A DNA stretch of 64,000 nt, from positions 62,001-126,000 of the forward strand of contig NZ_JAGMUK010000003.1 of NCBI RefSeq assembly GCF_019049245.1, written 5' to 3'. Source of the stretch: Streptomyces sp. AC555_RSS877. Lineage in GTDB: Bacteria > Actinomycetota > Actinomycetes > Streptomycetales > Streptomycetaceae. This document shows positions 1 through 10,043 of this stretch, piece by piece. The position numbers were made by a program, and so were the translations under genes. Positions within the stretch are counted from its first letter, which is position 1. Each line of letters begins with the position of its first letter. Below the pieces are notes generated by a model. That model was not told the DNA's origin, searched no databases, and saw only the letters and a list, made by a program, of their open reading frames with translations.

Positions 1-243
1 GGCGTCGTCCTGCCCGGGCGCCTCCAGCTCACCGATGGCGCGCTCCAGCAGGGTCCAGGTCGGGTTGTCGTCGCGGCCGTAGCCGTACGGACCCGTCACC
101 TCGCCCGGCAGATGGAAGTGGGCGGCGAACACCGGACCGGGCAGGGTCGGCTCGTGCTTGACCGGCTCGGGCAGCCCTGCCCGCACCGCGCGCGTGCCGT
201 CACCGCTGTCCACCGGAAGTCCCTGCCCGCTCGTAGCGCTCAT
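1..243 (-). CDS. Cystathionine gamma-lyase/synthase family PLP enzyme, N-terminal part
   Basis: The first 81 codons of a minus-strand gene are present and the rest lies beyond the left edge. The N-terminus contains GDGTRAVRAGLPEP and then FAAHFHLPGE, followed by YGRDDNPTWTLLERAIGELE. This is the substrate-side start of Cys/Met-metabolism PLP enzymes (YGR...NPT is their hallmark). The family acts in transsulfuration, cleaving or forming cystathionine. The lysine that binds PLP is not in the window. The ATG at 243 overlaps the stop of the upstream phosphatase gene by 4 bp (ATGA), so translation is probably coupled. Lyase versus synthase cannot be decided from this piece. Confidence 0.85.
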   Translation of the reverse strand, partial: MSATSGQGLPVDSGDGTRAVRAGLPEPVKHEPTLPGPVFAAHFHLPGEVTGPYGYGRDDNPTWTLLERAIGELEAPGQDDA

Positions 244-731
244 GCCACTCGTCCCTCCACGTCCTCGCGTACGGCGGCGAGCAGACCCTCACTCGCCGCC
301 TCCACCATCTCAAGGCACTCCTCGAAGCCGTCCAGGCCCCCGTAGTACGGGTCCGGTACGTCGAGGTCGCCGCCCGCAGTGGGGTCGTAGGAGCGCAGCA
401 GCCGGACCTTCTCCGCGTCCTGCGAGGTGGGTGCGAGGCGGCGCAGGGCCTTGAGGTGACCGACGTCAAGGGCGATGACGAGGTCGAGGCGGGCGAACCA
501 TGACGGCTGGAACTGGCGGGCCGTGTGAGCACCGTCATAGCCGCTGTTTTCGAGGACGGTGACCGTGCGCGGGTCGGCACCGTCCCCCTCGTGCCAGCCG
601 CCCGTTCCGGCGCTGTCGACCTCCACCAGGCCGTCGAGGCCGGCCTCCCGGATACGGGCGCGGAAGACGGATTCGGCCATCGGGGAACGACAGATGTTGC
701 CGGTGCAGACGAAGCAGACCCGGTAGGTCAT
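240..731 (-). CDS. ptpA: Low-molecular-weight protein-tyrosine phosphatase
   Basis: This 163-residue protein has the full signature of cytosolic LMW phosphatases. The P-loop C9-TGNIC-R15-S is at the N-terminus (C-X5-R), and the DPYY loop at residues 127-130 supplies the general acid Asp127. It hydrolyses phosphotyrosine; in S. coelicolor the orthologue PtpA has been linked to secondary metabolism (established knowledge). It is the middle gene of a minus-strand operon: a holin-like gene ends 7 bp upstream, and the downstream PLP enzyme overlaps by 4 bp. Length and motifs are normal. Confidence 0.93.
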   Translation of the reverse strand: MTYRVCFVCTGNICRSPMAESVFRARIREAGLDGLVEVDSAGTGGWHEGDGADPRTVTVLENSGYDGAHTARQFQPSWFARLDLVIALDVGHLKALRRLAPTSQDAEKVRLLRSYDPTAGGDLDVPDPYYGGLDGFEECLEMVEAASEGLLAAVREDVEGRVA

Positions 732-738
732 GGTGTGC

Positions 739-1116
739 TCAGTCCTCGTCGGGCAGGACGACGTGGAGCGCCCAGGACACGATCGAGATGATCAGGCCGC
801 CCAGGACGGCGGTCCAGAAGCCCTCGACGTGGAAGCTCAGGTCGAACTTGTCGGCGAGCCAGGAGGTCAGCAGCAGCATCAGGGCGTTGACCACCAGGGT
901 GATCAGGCCGAGGGTCAGGATGAACAGCGGGAAGGTGAGAACCTTCACGATGGGCTTGACCAGGAAGTTCACCAGCCCGAAGACCAGGGCGACGAGTATG
1001 AGCGTCCAGACCTTCTTGCCGGTGCTGTCGCCGGTGAGGGTGATCTTGTCGAGCAGCCATACGGCGACCGCCAGGGCGCCCGCGTTGGCGATCGTCTTGA
1101 CTACGAAATTCTTCAT
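739..1116 (-). CDS. Phage-holin-4 family (YvlD-like) membrane protein
   Basis: The 125-residue protein consists almost entirely of about four hydrophobic segments, for example near residues 9-22, 34-52, 57-80 and 100-118. A conserved short tract NFLVKPIVKVLTFPLFILTL lies in the middle. This is typical of the small phage-holin-superfamily-4 membrane proteins of actinobacteria. Despite the name, these are chromosomal proteins of unknown role. It lies directly upstream of ptpA on the same strand and is divergent from the cupin gene. The 58-bp gap to the cupin must hold both promoters. Confidence 0.85.
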   Translation of the reverse strand: MKNFVVKTIANAGALAVAVWLLDKITLTGDSTGKKVWTLILVALVFGLVNFLVKPIVKVLTFPLFILTLGLITLVVNALMLLLTSWLADKFDLSFHVEGFWTAVLGGLIISIVSWALHVVLPDED

Positions 1117-1174
1117 GTGTCTGATCGTGACAGACGAGATCGATTACGAGTACGGGCGAGGGCGGACAAAGTCG

Positions 1175-1492
1175 ATGAAGGCATTCCGGTTGGACGAACT
1201 GGAGACGGAGCGTGCCGCCAACGACGGCGCCTACCTGCAGTTCCTGCGGGAGCGGAACATGTCGGTCGGCCTGTACGCGCTCGACGCGGGCGCGCACGAC
1301 CCACAGCAGCCGCACAACCAGGACGAGGTCTACTTCGTCGTGAGTGGTCGCGCCGCGATCACCGTGGGCATGGAGACCACCCAGGTGGCGCGCGGCAGTG
1401 TCGTGTACGTACCGGCCGGTGTAGCGCACAAGTTCCACCACATCAGCGAGGACCTGAGGGTGATGGTGGTCTTCTCTCCGCCCGAGAGCTGA
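1175..1492 (+). CDS. Cupin-domain protein
   Basis: The protein is about 105 residues and carries a single cupin barrel. The first motif is seen as QPHNQDEVYFVVSGRA, which has the usual His and Glu metal ligands, and the second as RGSVVYVPAGVAHKFHHI. The metal-binding residues look intact, so it may bind a divalent metal and a small ligand; its substrate is unknown. I chose the ATG at 1175 (MKAFRLDELE) because family members start there. A GTG at 1127 in the same frame would add 16 residues of poor quality. It is divergent from the holin-like gene. Confidence 0.8.
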   Translation: MKAFRLDELETERAANDGAYLQFLRERNMSVGLYALDAGAHDPQQPHNQDEVYFVVSGRAAITVGMETTQVARGSVVYVPAGVAHKFHHISEDLRVMVVFSPPES

Positions 1493-1638
1493 GCTGCGAC
1501 CTCGGGGTTCCCTAGGGGATCAGTCAGGGGCGGACAAGGGATGCGAGGCCCCGCTGGGACCCCTCCCGGCCCTAGCATCGAGTGCAGGACGTCAGAAGAT
1601 CCGGCAGCACAAGTGCCGGGCACAGAGAGGTTGGGGCG

Positions 1639-1851
1639 ATGCGAGAGATCTTCATGGGACTGCCGTGGTGGGTGAAGTGGGTCGCGGTGCCGGTCATCGC
1701 CCTGGTCGTGTTCGGCGGGCTGATAGCGAGCGTCGTGGGTTTCGTCATCGGCCTGCTCTTCAAGTTGCTGGTCTTCGTGGCTCTGGTCGGCGGACTGATC
1801 TACGTCGTACGGAAGTTCACGACGAGCTCCTCGTCCCGCAGCGACTGGTGA
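1639..1851 (+). CDS. Small DUF5326 membrane protein
   Basis: This 70-residue protein has a short amphipathic start (MREIFMGLPWWVKWV), two adjacent hydrophobic segments at about residues 11-33 and 36-54, and a Ser-rich tail. This is the pattern of DUF5326, a small streptomycete membrane family of unknown function. A GAGAGG ribosome-binding site lies 8 bp before the ATG. The preceding sequence in this frame is not coding-like. It stands alone between the cupin and ssgR. Confidence 0.78.
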   Translation: MREIFMGLPWWVKWVAVPVIALVVFGGLIASVVGFVIGLLFKLLVFVALVGGLIYVVRKFTTSSSSRSDW

Positions 1852-2054
1852 GCCGTCAACTCGGGGCAACCGGCGGTCGGTAACAGGAATCACCGGTTCC
1901 CTCGGGGGAGGGAAGTTTCCCGGCGAGGCGGTCTGCGAGCGGTGACGGACGATTAGAGTCCGGAACTCGACGCGGGGCGACGACCCCGCGAGCGGCGTAC
2001 ACCCCCTCCCGTGTTCCCCGCACGGGCTGCCCCCTCGCGCTCCGGGAGTGACCC

Positions 2055-3038
2055 TTGGCCACGGTTGACACCCCACCTGTCCAATCCCACGTACCCTCCG
2101 CACCCGCCCAACCCCAGGCAGCCGCCGCGGCGGCTCCACTCCATGCGCCCGCAGCGGCCGGTCGGGCCGCGCTACCACCGCCGGGAGCGCACATCCGACC
2201 GCCCGAGCAGCCCGCCGCATCGTCGGCGCGGCCGCGCCCCACGACACCTCCGACTCAGCGGCAGGCGACATCGTCGTCCGTGTCGCCACAGTCCGCGACC
2301 CTCATCGGATCCGTGCAACGCGCGATGCGCCTGCTCGAGGCCGTCGCCGAGCACGAACACGGCGCCCCAGCCAAGCAACTCGCCCGCGAGACGGGCCTGG
2401 CGCTCCCCACGGCCTACCACCTGCTGCGCACCCTCGTGCACGAGGGCTATCTGCGCCGCGACAAGGGGCTGTTCTTCCTCGGTGAGGCAGCCGAGCGGCT
2501 GGGCAGCAGCGGAGCCCAGCAGAAACGTCGCAGCACGGTCGCGGAGACACTCGCACACTGGCGCGACGCGATCGGTGTACCGGTGTACTACGCGATGTAC
2601 CGCGACGGTGAGATCGAGGTCATGTGCGTCTCCGACTCCCCGGGCAACCCGGCGGTCAAGGAGTGGGCCGACTTCCGCGAAACCGGGCACGCACACGCCA
2701 TCGGGCAATGTCTGCTGGCCCAGTTGGACGACGAGGCCCGCCGTGACCACCTCGACCGCTATCCCGTTCAGTCCATCACCCCGTACACGGTGCGCGACAA
2801 CCACACCATGCTGCGGCGACTCGAACGCATGCGGCGGGCGGATCCGGTGACCGAGCGGCAGGAGTACGCGCTGGGGACGGTGTGCGCGGCCATTCCGATC
2901 ACGGTGGGTAACTCGGCCGCGACGATGGCTATTTCTCTGCCCGCGCATCAGGCCGACCGGCTGCAGGCGGCGACGCAGCAGTTGCAGGGAGCGCTGGGGC
3001 TGCTGCTGGGGTCACTCGCGATCTCTATCAGTATCTGA
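2055..3038 (+). CDS. ssgR: IclR-family activator of ssgA (SsgR)
   Basis: The recognisable part begins near residue 81 (TLIGSVQRAMRLLEAVAEHEHG), an IclR winged helix-turn-helix with recognition helix ALPTAYHLLRTLV. The IclR effector-binding domain follows to the C-terminus. The gene immediately downstream is ssgA, and in S. coelicolor the adjacent IclR protein SsgR activates ssgA during sporulation (established). The start is uncertain. A TTG at 2055 follows a GGGAG ribosome-binding site by 6 bp and gives 327 residues, but the first 75 are a low-complexity Pro/Ala-rich leader not needed for the fold. A GTG at 2280 would give 252 residues, closer to the usual length, but has no clear ribosome-binding site. 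Confidence 0.85.
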   Translation: MATVDTPPVQSHVPSAPAQPQAAAAAAPLHAPAAAGRAALPPPGAHIRPPEQPAASSARPRPTTPPTQRQATSSSVSPQSATLIGSVQRAMRLLEAVAEHEHGAPAKQLARETGLALPTAYHLLRTLVHEGYLRRDKGLFFLGEAAERLGSSGAQQKRRSTVAETLAHWRDAIGVPVYYAMYRDGEIEVMCVSDSPGNPAVKEWADFRETGHAHAIGQCLLAQLDDEARRDHLDRYPVQSITPYTVRDNHTMLRRLERMRRADPVTERQEYALGTVCAAIPITVGNSAATMAISLPAHQADRLQAATQQLQGALGLLLGSLAISISI

Positions 3039-3138
3039 AAACTCACTCCTTGTGATCTTTCGTGTACTTTCAGCAAGATTCCCTCAGTGTCTGAAGGATG
3101 GGTTCCCAGCCAGTCGACGGCAAGTGACGGGATAGGCG

Positions 3139-3576
3139 ATGCGCGAGTCCGTGCAAGCAGAGGTCATGATGAACTTTCTCGTTTCCGAGGAGCTCTCCTT
3201 CCGAATCCCGGTGGAGCTGCGCTACGAGACCTGCGATCCGTACGCCGTCCGGCTGACCTTCCATTTGCCGGGAGATGCCCCGGTGACCTGGGCCTTCGGT
3301 CGCGAGCTGCTGATCGACGGGGTGGGGCGGCCGTGCGGGGACGGGGACGTGCGGGTCTCGCCCGCCGATCCCGACTCGCTCGGCGACGTGCTGATCCGGC
3401 TGCAGGTCGGCAGCGACCAGGCGTTGTTCCGCTCGTCCACGGCTCCGCTCATCGCTTTCCTGGACCGCACCGACAAGCTGGTGCCGCTGGGTCAGGAAGG
3501 GGCGCACGCCGACTTCGACGCTCACCTCGACGAGGCTCTGGACCGCATCCTGGCGGAGGAGCAGAGCGCGGGCTGA
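3139..3576 (+). CDS. ssgA: Sporulation-specific cell division regulator SsgA
   Basis: The 145-residue protein matches SsgA from end to end: the start MRESVQAEVMMNFLVSEELS, the core LRYETCDPYAVRLTFHLPGD, the tract PVTWAFGRELL and the tail RILAEEQSAG. SsgA belongs to the SALP family found in morphologically complex actinomycetes. It helps position septa by recruiting SsgB and then FtsZ in aerial hyphae. It lies 100 bp downstream of ssgR on the same strand, and that gap probably holds the SsgR-dependent promoter. The presence of this gene is strong evidence for Streptomyces or a close relative. Confidence 0.96.
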   Translation: MRESVQAEVMMNFLVSEELSFRIPVELRYETCDPYAVRLTFHLPGDAPVTWAFGRELLIDGVGRPCGDGDVRVSPADPDSLGDVLIRLQVGSDQALFRSSTAPLIAFLDRTDKLVPLGQEGAHADFDAHLDEALDRILAEEQSAG

Positions 3577-3768
3577 AGCGCTTCGCCTCGGGTGGAGGGT
3601 TGCGCTGTAACGCTTCTGCGTGAGCCGTGACTTCGTGAGTCGAAGTGATGCGTGAGGCGACGCGGGAGCCGTCAAGAAGGCGTGGCGGCGAGGCGGATGC
3701 TGAGGCGGCCAGTGCCGCCCGGCTCTGTCGGGTAAGCCACAGGGGGCAGGGCAGCCAGGTCTCCTGCC

Positions 3769-5538
3769 TCAGCGCCTGCGACGCCGTCCCTTCCCGCCGC
3801 GCGCCGGAGCCGGACGCGCACCGGTCGTTGCCGCTTCCAGTGTCGGCGCTCCCGGTGCCCCCGGCGTCCCCGCCGTCGCAGGGGCCCCCGTCCCCGTCCG
3901 GTCGGCCGAGACCACCAGGGCCGCGAGGGCCGTGGTGACCGGTACCGAGGCGACCAGGCCGATGGAGCCCACCAGCGTGCGCACGATCTCCTCCGCGACA
4001 AGTTCGCTGTTGGCGACCGTCCCCATGCTGCTCTGGGCGATCGAGAAGAGCAGCAGCAGCGGCAGCGCGGCGCCCGCGTAGGCGAGGACGAGCGTGTTGA
4101 CGACGGACGCGATGTGGTCACGGCCGATCCGTATGCCCGCGCGGTACAGCCCGCGCCAGCCCATCGTCGGATTGGCCTCGTGCAGCTCCCAGACCGCCGA
4201 CGTCTGGGTGACGGTCACGTCGTCGAGGACACCGAGCGAACCGATGATGACGCCGGCGAGCAGCAGACCGCTCATGTCGATCGACGGATACAGACCGTGG
4301 ATCAGACCGGTGTTGTCGTCCGTGTTACCGGTGAGTGCGGCCCATCCGATGAACAGCGAGCCCAGGACGCCGATCAGCAACAGCGAGATCAGTGTGCCGA
4401 GCACCGCCACGGACGTACGGGCCGACAGGCCGTGGCACAGGTACAGGGCGATCAGCATGATGGCGCTCGATCCGACCACGGCCACGACCAGCGGATTCGA
4501 GCCCTGCAGGATCGCGGGCAGGACGAAGAAGTTCAGCAGCAGGAAGCTGATGGCCAGTGAGACCAGTGCCATCACGCCCCGCAGCCGTCCCACGATCACG
4601 ACGGCGAGCGCGAAAATGCCGGCGAGCAACGCCATCGGGAGGCGACGGTTGACGTCGGTGACCGAGTACTGCAGGTCCTTCGGCGCCGAGGGCTCGTAGG
4701 CGACGACGACCTTCTCGCCCTCGTGCAACTGGCGTGACTGGTCCGGCTGGACGATTTCCGTGAAGGTACGGCCCTTGTCATCGCCGGTGTCGACCCGGAT
4801 CGTCGCCTTCTTGCAGGTGCCGTTCGCCTGCTGTTGCGCGGACGAGCCCTCGGCGGTGGAGGTGTCGCCGGTCGGGGCTTCCCCGGAGGCGTTCACCGAC
4901 GAGCAGCTCACGCTCTCGACCTTGGTGACCGTGGCCTGCTGGGTCTGCCGGTCGAAGCCGACCCCCGTGCGCGCGTGCCCCGGGGCGCCCCCCGGCCACA
5001 ACACCGCGAGCCCGACCAGGACGGCCGCGGCGAACGGGATCAGGATCGCCGCGATGACCTTGCGCAGATGCTTGGAGACGGGGGTCGCAGGCCCGTGACT
5101 GTGGGAGTGGCCGTGCCCGCCGCCGGGACCGGGACCGTCGTGTCCCTGTCCGCCGCCGGGGCCGTCGTGCCCCTGCTCCTCACCGGAACCGTTGTCGCCG
5201 TGACCGTCGCCGCCACCCGAGCCATGACCGTGCTCGTCGCCGTGGCCGGACCCACGACCGCCACCGCCACCGCGCCCGCCACCGCCACCGCGCCCGCCAC
5301 CGCCACCGACTCCGGCGCCATGGGCCAGCCCGGCTCGCCCGTCGCTCCCGGCACCGAAAAAATCATGGCTACCGCCGTGGCCACTGCCATGGCCACCTCC
5401 ACGGGCCCCGCCATGACCGCCACCAAGGCTGCCGCCGCGCCCGTCTCCACGTCCGTCGTCGCCTCCGTCGCCGTTCCGGCCACCCGGCCTGCGGGGCGGC
5501 TCGGATGGCGGAAACGGGAACTGCTGTGTCGTGGTCAC
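3769..5538 (-). CDS. YibE/F-family membrane protein with His/Gly-rich cytoplasmic head
   Basis: The first 150 residues are an extraordinary low-complexity region dominated by Gly, His, Asp and Arg, ending in HGHSHSHG. A membrane anchor follows near residues 160-182, then a loop of about 130 residues with a Cys-containing stretch. The YibE/F membrane domain of about eight segments follows (GLIHGLYPSIDMSGLLLAGVIIGSLGVLDDVTVTQTSAVWEL is the conserved block). The function of YibE/F is unknown; bacterial relatives are predicted permeases. The His-rich head suggests metal binding, but that is inference. It is divergent from thiC, whose riboswitch lies upstream. Confidence 0.85.
   Translation of the reverse strand: MTTTQQFPFPPSEPPRRPGGRNGDGGDDGRGDGRGGSLGGGHGGARGGGHGSGHGGSHDFFGAGSDGRAGLAHGAGVGGGGGRGGGGGRGGGGGRGSGHGDEHGHGSGGGDGHGDNGSGEEQGHDGPGGGQGHDGPGPGGGHGHSHSHGPATPVSKHLRKVIAAILIPFAAAVLVGLAVLWPGGAPGHARTGVGFDRQTQQATVTKVESVSCSSVNASGEAPTGDTSTAEGSSAQQQANGTCKKATIRVDTGDDKGRTFTEIVQPDQSRQLHEGEKVVVAYEPSAPKDLQYSVTDVNRRLPMALLAGIFALAVVIVGRLRGVMALVSLAISFLLLNFFVLPAILQGSNPLVVAVVGSSAIMLIALYLCHGLSARTSVAVLGTLISLLLIGVLGSLFIGWAALTGNTDDNTGLIHGLYPSIDMSGLLLAGVIIGSLGVLDDVTVTQTSAVWELHEANPTMGWRGLYRAGIRIGRDHIASVVNTLVLAYAGAALPLLLLFSIAQSSMGTVANSELVAEEIVRTLVGSIGLVASVPVTTALAALVVSADRTGTGAPATAGTPGAPGAPTLEAATTGARPAPARGGKGRRRRR
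5259..5310 (+). repeat. Short tandem repeat inside the YibE/F head
   Basis: About two and a half copies of an 18-bp unit of the type CCGCCACCGCCACCGCGC run through this stretch. On the minus strand they encode Gly-Arg-Gly blocks of the low-complexity head. The copies are nearly identical at DNA level, so the tract may vary in length between strains by slippage. Confidence 0.7.
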
Positions 5539-5670
5539 CGACCGATCATCGCAAGAACGCCAGGGGCCCTCTGTTCACCGCGCCCGAATTGACGCTAGCG
5601 TGGAGGCACCTTTGTACACGCGGGAGCTCGGAGCACCGGGCTGAGAGGGCGCTGACCTCCGTCCCTGCCA

Positions 5671-5686
5671 TGTTTCACATGAAACA
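5671..5686 (+). other. parS-like ParB site (one mismatch) inside the riboswitch
   Basis: The 16-mer TGTTTCACATGAAACA differs from the ParB site TGTTTCACGTGAAACA at one central base and is itself a perfect palindrome. As RNA it would form a hairpin within the variable P3 region of the TPP aptamer. Confidence 0.75.
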
Positions 5687-5703
5687 TCGCCTGAAGCGAG
5701 TGA

Positions 5704-5719
5704 TGTTTCACACGAAACG
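5704..5719 (+). other. Degenerate parS-like site inside the riboswitch
   Basis: TGTTTCACACGAAACG keeps one full half-site (TGTTTCAC) and most of the other. It has three differences from the parS consensus. It lies 33 bp after the better site, which is about three helical turns. Confidence 0.5.
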
Positions 5720-5768
5720 CCGGCACACGGAATTCGCTGCGTCGACCGCCGAACCTGTTACCGGGTAA

Positions 5769-7583
<1,815 letters not shown>

Positions 7584-7615
7584 GGCCGTTCTGCCCCCGG
7601 TCGGGGCCGGGTCTT

Positions 7616-7647
7616 CGGCTTGCGCTCCCCTGGTGGAGCGCAAGCCG
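7616..7647. terminator. Bidirectional terminator between thiC and the membrane-protein gene
   Basis: A 13-bp perfect stem, CGGCTTGCGCTCC paired with GGAGCGCAAGCCG, with a 6-nt loop. It lies 33 bp after the thiC stop and 15 bp after the stop of the opposing gene, so it can serve both. Confidence 0.8.
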
Positions 7648-7661
7648 AGGGGCCGTTCCGG

Positions 7662-8519
7662 CTATTCCGGCTGGTGTTCCGGCCCCCCGAAGTCCGGACT
7701 GGTGTAGTCCGGGCTCGTGAAGCTCGGGCGGGGACCCCGGGTGCCTTCGTCCGGGCTGCTGAAGCCCGGCCGGTCGTAGCCGAGGTGCGGCATGCGGCTG
7801 GTCGGCGCCGGCGGTGTCGCACGGTGCAGTGCGGCACTGCCGGGGGTGGCGAGCGCCTCCCGGAGGAACGGCAGGATGCCGCGCTCCAGCAGGGCCTCAC
7901 GCCAGGCTTCCTTGGCCCGGGCCACCTCCTCGCTCATCACACCGTACGGCCCCGCTTCGAGCGAGGGCTGGTTGCGCAGCGCGGTGAGCAGCAGTCCGAC
8001 CGCGGCGACGAGGATCGCGGCCGCGGTCATGGCGCCGAACACCCACCCGGTGGTGAGCATGGTCTGGGCGAACGCCGGCTCGGGGTTGAGCATCTTCAGG
8101 ATGTAGCCCACGAGCAGGAAGATCGCCGCGGCCGTTCCGGCGAGGACGGGTGTCAGGACCGCGACGACGGCGATGGCGCCCGCGCCGGCGGTCTCGGCGA
8201 CCTCACCCATGGTGGTGGCGAGTCCCATCGTGCTCGTGTCCGGCTCCGGGGAGCCGGTCTCGCGCGTGGACGACGGGGGGGACGACGCCGGTTGGCGCAG
8301 TTCCTCGCGGACCTTCACATAGTGCTGGTACTCGGTCGCCGCGGCCGCCGTGATGAGGGCGGTGGCGTTGAGTGCCATGGTGCGCAGTTGTTCGGTGTTG
8401 AGCCGCTGACCGACAGCGGCCAGTTCAGGGCGGTGTGGGGCGGAGCGCAGCGCCTCATCGAGGATCCGCTCGTATTCCTGGCGGTCCTCGCTCAGCAGGT
8501 GCTGCGGAACGCTGTTCAT
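7662..8519 (-). CDS. Hypothetical membrane protein with conserved N-terminal helical region
   Basis: This 285-residue protein is not one I can name. Residues 1-75 are helical and soluble (EDRQEYERILDEALRSAPHRPELAAVGQRLN). Two long hydrophobic segments follow at about residues 120-145 and 160-185. A charged helix (EEVARAKEAWREALLERGILPFLREAL) and a Pro/Ser-rich tail complete it. The tail has repeats of the type FxSPDxxxS, for example SFTSPDYTSPDFGGPE. I chose the ATG at 8519 because GGGGG lies 6 bp upstream; an ATG at 8525 has no such spacing. It is convergent with thiC. Confidence 0.7.
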   Translation of the reverse strand: MNSVPQHLLSEDRQEYERILDEALRSAPHRPELAAVGQRLNTEQLRTMALNATALITAAAATEYQHYVKVREELRQPASSPPSSTRETGSPEPDTSTMGLATTMGEVAETAGAGAIAVVAVLTPVLAGTAAAIFLLVGYILKMLNPEPAFAQTMLTTGWVFGAMTAAAILVAAVGLLLTALRNQPSLEAGPYGVMSEEVARAKEAWREALLERGILPFLREALATPGSAALHRATPPAPTSRMPHLGYDRPGFSSPDEGTRGPRPSFTSPDYTSPDFGGPEHQPE

Positions 8520-8717
8520 GTGCATCCCCCGATGCTCCGTAGGGCTTGGGGCTCGCACGCTGACGAGCCGTCGGGCAGAAACGGAGGGGAGCCTGCTACG
8601 GATAAGCCGATGGTAGAGCGATGTCGGTACGCGGTGACAGGGGGTTTACCGAAAATGCCCTCTGGCCAGGGCGGCCGTCGATCAGTCCGTCATGGGCAAC
8701 GCCTGCCCTGAGAACCT

Positions 8718-9800
8718 TCAGATTTCCAGGGGAAGTTGCTGGACCAGCAGCTTTCCGGCCATGGTCACTCCGCCGTCCATCGCGATGGCGAGTCCGTCGG
8801 CGTAGAGGTGCGGCCCCTCGACCAGCGGAGTTGCCGGGTCCTCGCCCTCTTCGGTGCCGACGTCGCCGAGGAGATACGGAATGGGGCTGTGCCCGTGAAC
8901 GATGCGGGTGCCGCCATACGTATCGAGCAGGGAGCGTACGGCGTCCGCGCCGCCTTCGTCGCGGAAGGAGAACCGCTTGGTGAACTTGCGGAACAGATCC
9001 CACACTTCGTCCGCGTCGTTGCGGGTGATCGTCTCGCGGACGGTGTCGTTGACCTCTTCGATGGAGCGGCCGTAGTCGAGATACGCGGTGGTGTCGGAGT
9101 GGACGAGTAGATGACCGTCGACCTCCTCGACGGCGTCGAGGCGGGCCATCCACTGGAGGTGGTGGTCCTGGAGACGGTCCATGTCGCTCTTCTGGCCGCC
9201 GTTGAGCAGCCAGGCGGCCTGGAAGGTGGCAGTGCCCGCGCCGGAGTTGACGGGGGTGTCGCCGAACCGCTTGGCCCCGAGCAGCAACAGCTCGTGGTTG
9301 CCCATGAGGGCCTTGCAGTAGCCGCCGGCCGCGGCTGCCTCGGCGGACAGCCGCATCACGAGGTCGATGACGCCGATGCCGTCCGGGCCGCGGTCGGTGA
9401 AGTCGCCCAGGAACCACAGGCGGGCCGTGCCCGCGCACCAGTTCCCCGCGGTGTCGACGAGGCCTCTCTCCTGGAGGGCGGCCATCAGCTCGTCGAGATA
9501 ACCGTGCACGTCTCCGACGACGTAGAGCGGCCCGGGTCCGCTCGTCGGCTGCGGGTCCGGTTCGGCCACGGGGTCGATGCGCACCTGAAGAGTGTCACCC
9601 CGGTTGATGACCGGCAGGTCGCGCTCGGTCGGCGTGTACCCCTCGGGGTGCTCCACCGCTTCCTCGGCCGGTCTGACGCCCTCGCCGGTGGAGGCGGCGG
9701 GAGGGTACGGACCGGTCTCGTGGACGTACGCGGGCACCCGGAAGTCGCGCAACGTCGCCGTCCGCTCCACCTCGGGTCCCTGACCGGCCCCCTGAGTCAT
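8718..9800 (-). CDS. Calcineurin-like metallophosphoesterase
   Basis: The 360-residue protein carries the ordered metal-binding motifs of the family: GDVHG near residue 97, GDFTDRG near 130, GNHE near 167 and a C-terminal GHSPIPY. Together they build a two-metal site. The fold resembles bacterial PPP-type phosphatases and ApaH-like enzymes. The natural substrate cannot be told. About 90 residues of polar leader precede the domain. The ATG at 9800 follows GAGGGG. The gene has no close operon partner. Confidence 0.85.
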   Translation of the reverse strand: MTQGAGQGPEVERTATLRDFRVPAYVHETGPYPPAASTGEGVRPAEEAVEHPEGYTPTERDLPVINRGDTLQVRIDPVAEPDPQPTSGPGPLYVVGDVHGYLDELMAALQERGLVDTAGNWCAGTARLWFLGDFTDRGPDGIGVIDLVMRLSAEAAAAGGYCKALMGNHELLLLGAKRFGDTPVNSGAGTATFQAAWLLNGGQKSDMDRLQDHHLQWMARLDAVEEVDGHLLVHSDTTAYLDYGRSIEEVNDTVRETITRNDADEVWDLFRKFTKRFSFRDEGGADAVRSLLDTYGGTRIVHGHSPIPYLLGDVGTEEGEDPATPLVEGPHLYADGLAIAMDGGVTMAGKLLVQQLPLEI

Positions 9801-10043
9801 CAGACCCCTCCACCATCACGCCGCATCTGCACCGCTTCGGACTGCCTGGTCGCAGCGGCCCGCGGTGTCGTGGGCCCATCATAGGAATGCGGATCGCGCC
9901 GTGTGATGACCCAGGGGTGGTGAATCGGAGCAGGAGCCCGGTTCACCGCGGCTTTCGCCCCGATTGGGCAGGGCTTCGCCCTCCGGGTAACCGCCCTTGC
10001 CCCGCCTCGGAGAACGCGCTTTCCCGGGGCGGCCGCCCTCGGA

